Part shown: one piece after another, positions 18,459 through 27,024 of the stretch
Position numbering within the stretch: the stretch's first letter is position 1
Layout: each line of letters opens with the position of its first letter
NCBI RefSeq assembly: GCF_042679605.1
Contig: NZ_JBHTMU010000001.1
Location: 186,001-250,000, forward strand
DNA: 64,000 bases
Source of the DNA: Litorisediminicola beolgyonensis
GTDB taxonomy: Bacteria > Pseudomonadota > Alphaproteobacteria > Rhodobacterales > Rhodobacteraceae
Direction: 5' to 3'
Program-made: the position numbers and the translations under genes
Notes under the pieces: generated by a model
Database searches by the model: none
What the model was told of the DNA's origin: nothing
What the model saw: only the letters and a program-made list of their open reading frames with translations

Positions 18459-19222
18459 AGGGGATCGCCGCGAATATCACGCTTCTGGAGTTCGGCCTGC
18501 CGGTCCTCGAGCGTCCGCGCCGCGCCGCCGAGCTGGGCTTCGACGCGATCGAGTGCCTCTTTCCCTACGATCTGGGGCGGGGGATCTTCGCCGAGGCATT
18601 GGACGGGGCGAACCTGGCGCTTGTCCTGATCAACACACCCGTGTCGGGCTGGGATCACGGCGACCGGGGCCGCGCGGCCGTTCCCGGCGAGGCCAAGGCG
18701 TTCCGCAAGGAGCTGAAACAGGCGATGCGCTACGCGAAATCCTGCGGCGCGCCGATGCTGCACATCATGTCCGGCACGACCGACGCGCCCGGCGCGCGCG
18801 ACACGCTGGTCGACAATCTCCGCGCCGCGGCGGATGCGCAGCCGGACCTGACGCTGACCATCGAGCCGCTGAACCCCGGAGACGCGCCGGGCTACTGGCT
18901 GAACAGCTTCGAGCGCGCGGCCGAGGTTCTCGACGCGGTCGACCGGCCCAACGTGGCGTTGCAGTTCGACAGCTGGCACGCGCATCGCATCCACGGAGAT
19001 GCCGCGGGCGTCTGGCGCGAGCATGGCCACCGGGCGGCGCATGTGCAGATCGCCGGTCTAGACGGCCGCGGCGCGCCCGATCCAGGCCATCCCGAGGAGG
19101 CCCGGCTTTACGCCGCGATGGTCGAGAGCGTTTATGACGGCTGGGTGAGCGTCGAATATCCCGACCCCGATCCGCAGGATGCCGAGTGGCTGAGCACCCT
19201 GCGCAGCGCGCTGGCGGCCTGA
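18455..19222 (+). CDS. Hydroxypyruvate isomerase-like TIM-barrel protein
   Basis: A 255-residue AP-endonuclease-2-type TIM barrel. KGIAANITLLEFGLPVLERPRRAAELGFDAIECLFPYD is the hallmark N-terminus of Hyi/OtnI isomerases. Metal-binding and catalytic Glu residues appear in LTIEPLNP and VSVEYPDP, with His in FDSWHAHRIHG. Predicted to interconvert hydroxypyruvate and tartronate semialdehyde or a related 2-oxo acid. It could process glyoxylate-derived carbon from the glycolate oxidase operon in this window, though that link is inference. Coupled to DUF1285 by ATGA. Confidence 0.85.
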   Translation: MKGIAANITLLEFGLPVLERPRRAAELGFDAIECLFPYDLGRGIFAEALDGANLALVLINTPVSGWDHGDRGRAAVPGEAKAFRKELKQAMRYAKSCGAPMLHIMSGTTDAPGARDTLVDNLRAAADAQPDLTLTIEPLNPGDAPGYWLNSFERAAEVLDAVDRPNVALQFDSWHAHRIHGDAAGVWREHGHRAAHVQIAGLDGRGAPDPGHPEEARLYAAMVESVYDGWVSVEYPDPDPQDAEWLSTLRSALAA

Positions 19223-19261
19223 GGGCTTAGGGGGCAGCTTGAGGCGGGCGCGCCTTAGCGC

Positions 19262-20080
19262 TCAGTCGCCAAGCTTGGCGTGAACCTCGTTGAGGTCGAT
19301 CTCGCCCACCGGCATCTTGTTGCCCGGGTTCTCGAAATCGTATTTGAACAGCTCGAAGTCGCGCTTGTAGATCTCGTAGACGAGATGCATCGCGAGATCG
19401 TCGAAATACTCCTCGACCGGGTGGGCGCGCTTCGGCCCGTGCCCTTCGCTTTCATTGAAGCGCGGGATCGTCGCGAGATCGACCGGATGCGGCGTCTCGA
19501 TATGGTCGAGCACGTCCTGCATGCCCTCGTTGAACTGCTCGGTCCAGAAGATCTTGTTGTAGCGACCGCCATTGACGATGAAGGTCGAGACATGCCCCGA
19601 CATTGCCGACCAGTGGATGTCCGGCTCCATCGGGCGGCGCCAGCGGATGGTGTCGCGGGCAAAGAGCAGGAAGCGCCGGAAGCTCTTGATCTGGTCGAAC
19701 TCGTCCTTGCCGTCGTCGCCGCCGACCTCGATCCCGTATTTCTGGATCAGGAGCGGGACGAGATTGCCGCGGTAGCGCTTGCCGTTGCGCTGGATGCCGC
19801 AGATCTTGTCGAAGAAGGACGAAAGGATGCGCGTGTAGGGATTTCGGACACATGTGAACGCATAGGAGGAGCGCGTCTTGACGTTGGCCTTGATCGCCGC
19901 CTGGCTGTCCTCGCGGGCCCATTTGTGCAGGCCCTGTTCCGCATCGTGAATGTCCCCGTCGAAGAACTGCCCATGATCCGAGTAATACATGATCTGCCCG
20001 ATGGTCGAGCAGGCGCATTTCGGCACCACGCGGTAGACCACGCTCTCACTCTCGGTCATCCATGTTCCGGGAAAGCCCAT
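19262..20080 (-). CDS. Sulfotransferase family 2 protein
   Basis: A 272-residue PAPS-dependent sulfotransferase, probably acting on a carbohydrate. The 5'-phosphosulfate loop is RVVPKCACSTIGQ near residue 17 and the 3'-phosphate site is FTCVRNPYTRILSSFFDK near 76. I chose ATG 20080 because GGAGG lies about ten bases upstream; a GTG at 20131 would add 17 residues. No export signal. Divergent from a glycosyltransferase across an AT-rich spacer, suggesting the two decorate the same surface glycan. Confidence 0.85.
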   Translation of the reverse strand: MGFPGTWMTESESVVYRVVPKCACSTIGQIMYYSDHGQFFDGDIHDAEQGLHKWAREDSQAAIKANVKTRSSYAFTCVRNPYTRILSSFFDKICGIQRNGKRYRGNLVPLLIQKYGIEVGGDDGKDEFDQIKSFRRFLLFARDTIRWRRPMEPDIHWSAMSGHVSTFIVNGGRYNKIFWTEQFNEGMQDVLDHIETPHPVDLATIPRFNESEGHGPKRAHPVEEYFDDLAMHLVYEIYKRDFELFKYDFENPGNKMPVGEIDLNEVHAKLGD

Positions 20081-20225
20081 AGCGGCCGTGCCTCCGACAT
20101 CCTGCTCGAGGCGCGTCTTCTGCGCGCGCACCGTCTGAAAAAAGCAAAAGAACGAGGTTCATTCAACGCTTGTTCATCTCTATCAATACAACAATCAGGC
20201 AGAAATAGGGCAGACTGATCGCGTA

Positions 20226-21803
20226 ATGGCAAAAATCGCCTTCATCCTCCTGTGTCACAAGGACCCGGATGCGATCATCAAGCAGGCCGAGAGCCTCACC
20301 GCCGTGGGCGATTACATGGCGATCCATTTCGATGCCCGCGCGCCCTTGTCGGCCTATCGCAAGATCCGGCTGGCGCTGAACGGCAATCCCAATGTCACCT
20401 TCGCCAAGCGCCGCCACAAATGCGGCTGGGGCGAGTGGAGCCTCGTCGCGGCCTCGCTCTCGGCGATCCGCGCCGCGGTCGAGGCCTTCCCGCGCGCCAC
20501 CCATTTCTACATGCTCTCGGGCGATTGCATGGCGATCAAGTCGGCGGAATACGCGCATGACTTCCTAGATCGGCGAGAGGCCGACTACATCGAGAGCTTC
20601 GACTATTTCCAGTCCGACTGGATCAAGACCGGCTGGAAGGAAGAGCGGCTGATCTATCGCCACTGGTTCAACGAACGCACCCAGAAGCGCCGCTTCTACG
20701 CGATGTTCGAGGTCCAGAAGCGGCTGGGCCTGACCCGCGAGATCCCCGCCGATATCGAGGTGATGATCGGCTCGCAATGGTGGTGCCTGAGGCGCCGGAC
20801 CATCGAGTGGATCCTCGATTTCTGCGACCGGCGGCGCGACGTGATGCGGTTCTTCGCGACCACCTGGATCCCCGACGAGACCTTCTTCCAGACGCTGGTG
20901 CGCCATCTGGTGCCCGAGACCGAGATCGACAGCCGGACGCTCACCTTCCTGATGTTTTCCGATTACGGGATGCCGGTGACGTTCTACAACGATCACTACG
21001 ATCTGCTCCTGAGCCAGGATTTCCTCTTCGCGCGGAAGATCTCGCCCGGCGCGACCGAGCTCAAGCGGCGGCTGGGCGTGCTCTACGCGACCGAGGGCAT
21101 CCGCTTCCAGATCTCGAACGAAGGCACCTCGCTCTACAAGTTCCTGGTCGGCAAGGGCCGGATCGGCCGCCGCTTCGCGCCGCGCTTCTGGGAGACCGAG
21201 TCGACGCTCGGACGCGAGCGCGAGCTCCTGATCGTGGTGTGCAAGAAATGGCATGTCGCCAAGCGCCTGCTCGAGCGGGTGCGGCAGATGACAAACATTC
21301 CCTGCATCGAATATCTCTTCAACGAGGAAAGCTGCGCGCTGCCCGATCTCGGCGGCATCCAGGCGACGATGGGCAAGCGCCACCGCCACCGGCGCGCGCT
21401 GATGCGGATGCTCTTCGATTATTACGAGACCGACCGGCTGGTGGTCTGCATGGATCCGGCCAATCTCGACCTGCTCGAGGATTTCTGCCGCGACCGGGCG
21501 GTGACGCGCATCCTCGAGATCGAGTGCCAGTTCTCCGACGATTACCTGATCGGCCACGCGATGCGGGTGGGCCTCGCTGGAGAGCGCACGCCCAAGGAGA
21601 CGCTGAACCGGCTCCTGCCGACGATCCGCGGCGACATGACCCATGAAAGCGACCGCATCCGCGATGCGGATTTCGACAATTACCTGCGCATCCGCGAGGT
21701 CAACACGCCCGACGAGAACGCGGTGGCGGTGGAGCGCTTCCTGGGATTGCAACGCGAGCAGGCGCTCGATATCGCGCGGACGCATTATCTCTTTGCCGAC
21801 TGA
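20226..21803 (+). CDS. GT14-type beta-1,6-N-acetylglucosaminyltransferase with C-terminal unknown domain
   Basis: A 525-residue protein. The N-terminal 260 residues resemble Core-2/I-branching enzymes: IAFILLCHKDPDAI at the start, MAIHFDARAP, FYMLSGDCMAIKS and IGSQWWCLRR. The C-terminal portion (about 340-525, beginning RERELLIVVCKKWHVAKRLL) is a distinct domain resembling DUF5928, which I know from Rhodobacteraceae fusions. It may act as a nucleotide or regulatory module. No signal peptide, so probably cytoplasmic or membrane-peripheral. Divergent sulfotransferase; HIT protein 19 bp downstream. Confidence 0.8.
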   Translation: MAKIAFILLCHKDPDAIIKQAESLTAVGDYMAIHFDARAPLSAYRKIRLALNGNPNVTFAKRRHKCGWGEWSLVAASLSAIRAAVEAFPRATHFYMLSGDCMAIKSAEYAHDFLDRREADYIESFDYFQSDWIKTGWKEERLIYRHWFNERTQKRRFYAMFEVQKRLGLTREIPADIEVMIGSQWWCLRRRTIEWILDFCDRRRDVMRFFATTWIPDETFFQTLVRHLVPETEIDSRTLTFLMFSDYGMPVTFYNDHYDLLLSQDFLFARKISPGATELKRRLGVLYATEGIRFQISNEGTSLYKFLVGKGRIGRRFAPRFWETESTLGRERELLIVVCKKWHVAKRLLERVRQMTNIPCIEYLFNEESCALPDLGGIQATMGKRHRHRRALMRMLFDYYETDRLVVCMDPANLDLLEDFCRDRAVTRILEIECQFSDDYLIGHAMRVGLAGERTPKETLNRLLPTIRGDMTHESDRIRDADFDNYLRIREVNTPDENAVAVERFLGLQREQALDIARTHYLFAD

Positions 21804-21822
21804 CCGAGTGCCGGAGGACCCG

Positions 21823-22191
21823 ATGGCCTACGCCTATGACGACCAGAACATCTTCGCCAAGATCCTGCGCGGCGAGGTCCCGAACGACACCGTGCTCGAG
21901 ACCGACCACAGCCTCGCCTTCCGCGATATCCAGCCGCAGGCGCCGACGCATGTGCTGGTGATCCCGAAAGGCCCCTATGTCTGCTACGACCATTTCGCCC
22001 AGGAGGCCTCGGATGCCGAGCTCCTCGACTATACCCGCGCCGTGGGCGAGGTCTGCCGGATGGAGGGCGTGGCCGAGGGCGGGTTCCGGATGATCGCCAA
22101 TGCGGGCCGCGACGGGGTGCAGGAGGTGCCGCATCTGCACGTCCATATCCTCGCCGGCCGCAATCTGGGCCGGATGCTCCAGCCCGCGTGA
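21823..22191 (+). CDS. HIT family (HINT-like) nucleotide-binding protein
   Basis: A 122-residue histidine-triad protein; the HLHVHI motif is at about residues 106-111, and the N-terminal IFAKILRGEVPNDTVLETD and HVLVIPKGPY motifs are typical of HINT phosphoramidases, which hydrolyse AMP-lysine or AMP-like adducts. GGAGGA precedes the ATG. Probably cotranscribed with the GT14 gene. A conserved twin-hairpin element follows its stop codon. Confidence 0.93.
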   Translation: MAYAYDDQNIFAKILRGEVPNDTVLETDHSLAFRDIQPQAPTHVLVIPKGPYVCYDHFAQEASDAELLDYTRAVGEVCRMEGVAEGGFRMIANAGRDGVQEVPHLHVHILAGRNLGRMLQPA

Positions 22192-22204
22192 GCGCCTCTT
22201 AACG

Positions 22205-22274
22205 CTTCTTCTTTTTCCAAATACCGCCGGGGTGAATTGGCCGTCAGGCCAAGAGGGGCGGCGCCCCTCCCGGC
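22205..22274 (+). repeat. Twin-hairpin intergenic element, copy A
   Basis: A 70-bp element starting 14 bp after the HIT stop. It comprises a pyrimidine-rich start (CTTCTTC plus T-run), a conserved AAATACCGCCGGGGTGAA box, hairpin 1 TTGGCC/GGCCAA (22237-22252) and hairpin 2 GAGGGGC/GCCCCTC (22253-22269). A near-identical copy lies inverted at 45160-45229. Hairpin 1 differs in sequence between copies but keeps pairing. Here it lies between convergent genes and probably serves as a terminator or mRNA-end structure. Confidence 0.85.
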
Positions 22275-22280
22275 GCCCGC

Positions 22281-23219
22281 TCAGCCATGCGCGCCGCGGG
22301 TGAGAGACAGGAACACGTCTTCGAGGTCCGGCTGTTCGGTGCGGACGTCGCGGATGCGGATCCCTGCGCGGCGCACCGCGTCGAGCACCTCCTCGGCCGA
22401 GGTGTCGTTGGCGTGATAGGTCAGCGCCAGCGTGCCGTCCTCGCGCCGCTCGGTCTCGACGCCCTGCGCGTCGGGGGTCGCGTCGCCGCCCTCCTCGGGG
22501 TCGATCACCAGCGTGCGGGCATCGAGCTGACCCAGAAGGTTGCGCGTCGAATCCTGCGCCACTTTCGCGCCCTGGTGCAGGATCGCGATCTCGTCGCACA
22601 TCTCCTCGGCCTCCTTGAGGTAATGCGTCGTCAGGATCACCGTCATGCCGCGCTCGCGGTTGAGGCGGCGCACGTTTTCCCAGAGCATCTCGCGCAGCTC
22701 GATATCGACGCCCGCGGTCGGCTCGTCGAGGACCAGCACATGCGGGTGGTGCACCAGCGCCTTGGCGAGGAGCAGCCTTCGGCGCATGCCGCCCGAAAGC
22801 GTCCGCGCATAGGCCTCGGCCTTGTCCGAGAGCCCCACCATCTCCAGGATCTCGTCCGAGCGGCGCTGCGCCTTCGGCACGCCGTAGAGACCGGCCTGCA
22901 CCTCCAGGGCGCCGCGCGGCGTGAAGAAGGGATCGAGGTTCAGCTCCTGCGGCATCACCCCGATCGAGGCGCGCGACTGGCGCGGGTTCACGTCCTGGTC
23001 GAAGCCCCAGATCGTCACCTTGCCCGAGGTCTTGGTCACGAGACCCGCGAGGATGTTGATCAGCGTCGACTTGCCCGCACCGTTCGGACCGAGGAGCCCG
23101 AAGACCGAGCCTTCGGGAACCGCGAGATCGACGCCCGTCAGCGCCTCTTTCGGCGGCGCCTTGCCCTGTCCCCCGTAGGTTTTCCGCAAGCTCTCGATGC
23201 GGATCGCGTCCCGTGCCAT
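22281..23219 (-). CDS. ABC transporter ATP-binding protein (exporter type)
   Basis: A 312-residue ATPase. Walker A GPNGAGKS at 44-51, Q-loop VMPQELN, signature LSGGMRRRL, Walker B LVLDEPTAGVD and H-loop LTTHYL are all intact. The roughly 80-residue C-terminal extension is of the DUF4162 type found in drug/lipid exporter ATPases. The start at 23219 gives a standard N-terminus; a longer reading frame upstream is not convincing. No permease gene is adjacent, so its partner lies elsewhere. Confidence 0.9.
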   Translation of the reverse strand: MARDAIRIESLRKTYGGQGKAPPKEALTGVDLAVPEGSVFGLLGPNGAGKSTLINILAGLVTKTSGKVTIWGFDQDVNPRQSRASIGVMPQELNLDPFFTPRGALEVQAGLYGVPKAQRRSDEILEMVGLSDKAEAYARTLSGGMRRRLLLAKALVHHPHVLVLDEPTAGVDIELREMLWENVRRLNRERGMTVILTTHYLKEAEEMCDEIAILHQGAKVAQDSTRNLLGQLDARTLVIDPEEGGDATPDAQGVETERREDGTLALTYHANDTSAEEVLDAVRRAGIRIRDVRTEQPDLEDVFLSLTRGAHG

Positions 23220-23292
23220 GGCGTGTCTTGCTCCTGCTGCGGCCTTCGCCCATAACGCATCTAGATCGCGAAGACAGGAAAGGCACCCTGCC

Positions 23293-23472
23293 ATGACCAT
23301 CGAGGCACCGGAGACCAAGATCGTCGAGACCTGGCGTGTCGCCTGCGACGGCGGCGAAGGCGCGCTCGGTCATCCGCGCGTCTGGCTGCAGATTCCCCGC
23401 GACGAGGGATATGTCGAATGTGGCTATTGCGACGCGAAATACGTGCACAAGGAGTTCGAGGGCAAGGTCTGA
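23293..23472 (+). CDS. Zinc-finger (zf-CHCC) protein, NDUFS6-like
   Basis: A 59-residue protein with the CHCC zinc-ribbon arrangement: C-D-G-G-E-G then H-P near residues 19-28, and CGYC near 44-47. This is the family of the complex I accessory subunit NDUFS6, common in alphaproteobacteria. Starts at ATG 23293 after a short upstream stretch (AGGAAAGGC). Possibly a complex I accessory subunit; the nuo operon is not in this window. Confidence 0.85.
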   Translation: MTIEAPETKIVETWRVACDGGEGALGHPRVWLQIPRDEGYVECGYCDAKYVHKEFEGKV

Positions 23473-23681
23473 CCCTCGCGCTCCCGGGCGTCGCGTTTCC
23501 GACCCGAGCTTCTGTCGTCCTCGCGCCGCACCGCGCGCGGTGGAGACGTGCGTGACGTCAGCCCTTGGCGCGGTAGTCCGCTCTGCAAGCCACGGTCCTG
23601 TCGGGCGCACCGGCCCAGAAGATTGACAGCACGGCGCCGTTCCGGCCATCCTCGTGCAAGTCTTTAGGTTCCGGAGACGCC

Positions 23682-24140
23682 ATGACACGGACTGCCCCTC
23701 GTCCTGTGGCCACGACCCTCTCGTTGATTTTGGGCTGCGGCGCCATCGCCGTTGCGATGGTCACCATCCTCGCCGGCCCCTTCGCCCCCCAGCCCGACGC
23801 GGCCAATTCTCTCGGCGAGTTCGCCGGAAGCGCGCTCAAGGCGGCCTGGGGCAGCATGACCGACAAACCCGTCGCCGCGCCTCCGCCCGAAGCCGCCCCC
23901 TGGGATATCGACCGCGTGCTTGCGATGACGGTCTCGGTGGCCGGGGCCGCGGCGCTGGCCACGGCGCTCTTCGCGCTCGTTCGCGGCGAACCCTGGAAGC
24001 CCGCCACGGCCACCGCGACGGTGGCGGTCGCGGCAATCGCCTTGCCCTTCGCCTGGCAGGTCGCGCTTCTGATCTGCGGCGCGATCATCATCGCGGCCTT
24101 CTTCGGTGCCATCGCCGAGGTCTTCGACTTCGGCGGCTGA
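23682..24140 (+). CDS. Small membrane protein, unknown
   Basis: A 152-residue hydrophobic protein with about three to four helices, including LSLILGCGAIAVAMVTILAG near the N-terminus and AFAWQVALLICGAIIIAAFF-like helices at the C-terminus, separated by a Pro/Ala-rich linker (VAAPPPEAAPWD). No recognisable family. The 209-bp spacer upstream contains a TTGACA hexamer at 23623 but no matching -10 box. It lies 67 bp upstream of polA and may share its transcript. Confidence 0.65.
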   Translation: MTRTAPRPVATTLSLILGCGAIAVAMVTILAGPFAPQPDAANSLGEFAGSALKAAWGSMTDKPVAAPPPEAAPWDIDRVLAMTVSVAGAAALATALFALVRGEPWKPATATATVAVAAIALPFAWQVALLICGAIIIAAFFGAIAEVFDFGG

Positions 24141-24207
24141 TCGCGCCTGTTCCCTCCTTCGCGATGTGCTAAGCCGTGGCGCAGTGATTGCGCGACGGGA
24201 GTGAGAC

Positions 24208-27009
24208 ATGAGCGGTTTCGGCAAGGGATCCCACCTGCATCTGATTGACGGCTCGGCCTTCATCTTCCGCGCGTTCCACGCGCTGCCGCCGCTGACCCGC
24301 AAGTCCGACGGATTGCCGGTCGGCGCGGTGCAGGGCTTCTGCGACATGCTCCGCCGCTATATCGGCCGCGATCACGGGCGCGACGCGCCGACCCATATCG
24401 CGGTGATCTTCGACAAGGGCAGCCACACCTTCCGCAACGATCTCTACGATCAGTACAAGGCCAATCGCGACGAGATGCCCGAGGATCTGCGCCCGCAGAT
24501 CCCGCTCACCCGCCGTGCCACCGAGGCTTTCAACATCGCCTGCCAGGAGATGGAGGGATACGAGGCCGACGACATCATTGCCACGCTCGCCTGCCGGGCG
24601 CGCGATGCGGGCGGGCAGGTGACGATCGTCAGCTCCGACAAGGACCTCATGCAGCTCGTCGGCGACGGGGTGGTGATGTTCGACGCGATGAAAAACCGCG
24701 TGATCGACCGCGAGGGCGTCGAGGAGAAGTTCGGCGTCGGGCCGGAGCGGGTGGTCGACGTGCAGGCGCTCGCGGGCGACTCGGTTGACAACGTGCCGGG
24801 CGCGCCGGGGATCGGCGTGAAGACCGCGGCGCTTCTCCTGAACGAATACGGCACGCTGGAAGAGCTTCTCGACCGGGCCGAGGAGATCAAGCAACCCAAG
24901 CGCCGCCAGACCCTGATCGAGCATCGCGCGCAGATCGAGCTGTCGAAGCGGCTCGTGCAGCTCCATTGCGAGACGCCGATCAAGTTCACGCTCGACGATC
25001 TCGAGGCGCGCCATCCCGATCCCGACACGCTTCTGGGCTTTCTCGCGGAGATGGAGTTCCGCACTCTCTCGCGCCGCATCGCCGAGGCGCTGGGCGAGGA
25101 GGCTCCGACCATCCCCGAGCCGACCGCGCCGTCCGACGGCGAGCGCGCCGCGCCCGAGATGCCCGCCATCGACCCCGAGGCCTATGTCACCATCCGCGAT
25201 GCCGAGACGCTTGAGAGCTGGATCGCCGAGGCCCGCGAGCGCGGCTATCTCGCCATCGACACCGAGACCACATCGCTCGACGAGATGCGCGCCGACCTGG
25301 TCGGCGTGTCGCTCTGCGTGACGCCGGGCGCGGCGGCCTACCTGCCGCTCGCGCACCGGCCCGCGTCGAGCGACGACCTCTTCGGCTCGGATGCGCTGGA
25401 AGAGGGGCAGATGGACATGGAGGCGGCGCTCGCGCTGCTGAAGCCGCTTCTCGAGGACCCGGCGGTCCTGAAGATCGGCCAGAACATGAAATACGATGCC
25501 AAGGTGCTGGCGCGGCACGGCATCGAGATCGCGCCCATCGACGACACGATGCTGATCTCCTACGCCCAGCATGCGGGTCTGCACGGGCACGGGATGGACA
25601 CGCTCTCGGAGCGCTACCTCGCCCACCAGCCGATCCCGATCAAGGAGGTGATCGGCAGCGGCAAGAGCCAGATCACCTTCGACCGGGTGCCCATCGCCGA
25701 GGCCACGAAATACGCCGCCGAGGACGCCGACATCACGCTGCGGCTCTGGACGCTCCTGAAGCCCGAGCTGCACCGCGCCCGCGTCACCCGGGTCTACGAG
25801 ACGCTGGAGCGCCCGCTGGTGCCGGTGCTGAAAGAGATGGAGATGCAGGGCATCTGCGTCGACCGCGACACGCTCAGCCGGATGTCGAACGCGTTCTCGC
25901 AGAAGATGGCGGCGCTCGAGGACGAGATCCACGAGCTCGCGGGGGAAAAGTTCAACGTGGGCTCGCCGAAGCAGCTTGGCGAGATCCTCTTCGACAAGAT
26001 GGGGCTCGAGGGCGGCAAGAAGGGCAAGACCGGCGCCTATGCCACGCCCGCCGACGTGCTGGAGGATCTCGCGACCGAGCACGATCTCCCGGCGCGGGTT
26101 CTGGACTGGCGGCAGCTCTCGAAGCTGAAATCGACCTATACCGACGCGCTGCAGGAGCACATCAACCCCGAGACGGGGCGCGTCCATACCTCCTATTCCA
26201 TCGCCGGAGCGAATACCGGGCGTTTGGCCTCGACCGATCCGAACCTGCAGAACATCCCCGTCCGGACCGAGGAGGGGCGGCGCATCCGCGAAGCCTTCGT
26301 CGCGCCCGAGGGCAAGGTGCTGGTCAGTCTCGACTATTCGCAGATCGAGCTTCGCATCCTCGCCCATGTCGCCGGGATCGAGGCTCTGAAAGAAGCGTTC
26401 CGCGACGGGCAGGACATTCACGCCGCGACCGCGTCGGAGATGTTCAACGTGCCGATGGACGAGATGACGCCGGATATCCGCCGCCAGGCCAAGGCGATCA
26501 ATTTCGGGGTGATCTACGGCATCTCGGGCTTCGGGCTGGCGCGCAACCTGCGCATCCCGCGCGCCGAGGCGCAGGGCTTCATCGACCGCTATTTCGAGCG
26601 CTTCCCCGGCATTCGCGCCTATATGGACGACACCGTGGAGTTCGCGAAGAAGCACGACCGGGTCGAGACGCTGTTCGGTCGGGTGATCCACACGCCCGAG
26701 ATCTCGGCCAAGGGGCCGCGCGCGGGCTTCGCGCGGCGTGCGGCGATCAACGCGCCGATCCAGGGCACCGCCGCGGATATCATCCGCCGCGCGATGGTGC
26801 GGATGCCTTCGGCCATTGCGGGCCTGCCCGCGAAGATGCTGCTGCAGGTCCATGACGAACTGCTCTTCGAGGTCGAAGAGGGCGCGACCGAAGACCTGAT
26901 CGCGGTCGCGCGCGAGGTCATGGAGGGGGCGGCCGATCCGGTGATCCGGCTCGACGTGCCGCTTGTCGTCGATGCCGGACAGGGGGCGAACTGGGCCGCC
27001 GCGCATTAG
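24208..27009 (+). CDS. polA: DNA polymerase I
   Basis: A 933-residue three-domain repair polymerase. The 5'-3' exonuclease is at about 1-295 (DGSAFIFRAFHALPPLT, EADDIIATL, GDSVDNVPGAPGIG). The 3'-5' proofreading domain has an intact Exo I motif (Asp351-x-Glu353 in IDTETTS). The polymerase domain includes DYSQIELRI (Asp709), RRQAKAINFGVIYG and VHDE (His882-Asp883). All catalytic motifs are present. Acts in Okazaki-fragment processing and excision repair. Convergent with aroC, 15 bp away, with no hairpin between. Confidence 0.98.
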   Translation: MSGFGKGSHLHLIDGSAFIFRAFHALPPLTRKSDGLPVGAVQGFCDMLRRYIGRDHGRDAPTHIAVIFDKGSHTFRNDLYDQYKANRDEMPEDLRPQIPLTRRATEAFNIACQEMEGYEADDIIATLACRARDAGGQVTIVSSDKDLMQLVGDGVVMFDAMKNRVIDREGVEEKFGVGPERVVDVQALAGDSVDNVPGAPGIGVKTAALLLNEYGTLEELLDRAEEIKQPKRRQTLIEHRAQIELSKRLVQLHCETPIKFTLDDLEARHPDPDTLLGFLAEMEFRTLSRRIAEALGEEAPTIPEPTAPSDGERAAPEMPAIDPEAYVTIRDAETLESWIAEARERGYLAIDTETTSLDEMRADLVGVSLCVTPGAAAYLPLAHRPASSDDLFGSDALEEGQMDMEAALALLKPLLEDPAVLKIGQNMKYDAKVLARHGIEIAPIDDTMLISYAQHAGLHGHGMDTLSERYLAHQPIPIKEVIGSGKSQITFDRVPIAEATKYAAEDADITLRLWTLLKPELHRARVTRVYETLERPLVPVLKEMEMQGICVDRDTLSRMSNAFSQKMAALEDEIHELAGEKFNVGSPKQLGEILFDKMGLEGGKKGKTGAYATPADVLEDLATEHDLPARVLDWRQLSKLKSTYTDALQEHINPETGRVHTSYSIAGANTGRLASTDPNLQNIPVRTEEGRRIREAFVAPEGKVLVSLDYSQIELRILAHVAGIEALKEAFRDGQDIHAATASEMFNVPMDEMTPDIRRQAKAINFGVIYGISGFGLARNLRIPRAEAQGFIDRYFERFPGIRAYMDDTVEFAKKHDRVETLFGRVIHTPEISAKGPRAGFARRAAINAPIQGTAADIIRRAMVRMPSAIAGLPAKMLLQVHDELLFEVEEGATEDLIAVAREVMEGAADPVIRLDVPLVVDAGQGANWAAAH

Positions 27010-27024
27010 GCGCGGCGGAGGGGC

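Noticed and set aside
23623..23651. TTGACA as a promoter upstream of the 23682 gene
   Set aside because: No acceptable -10 hexamer 16-18 bp downstream (CCATCC).
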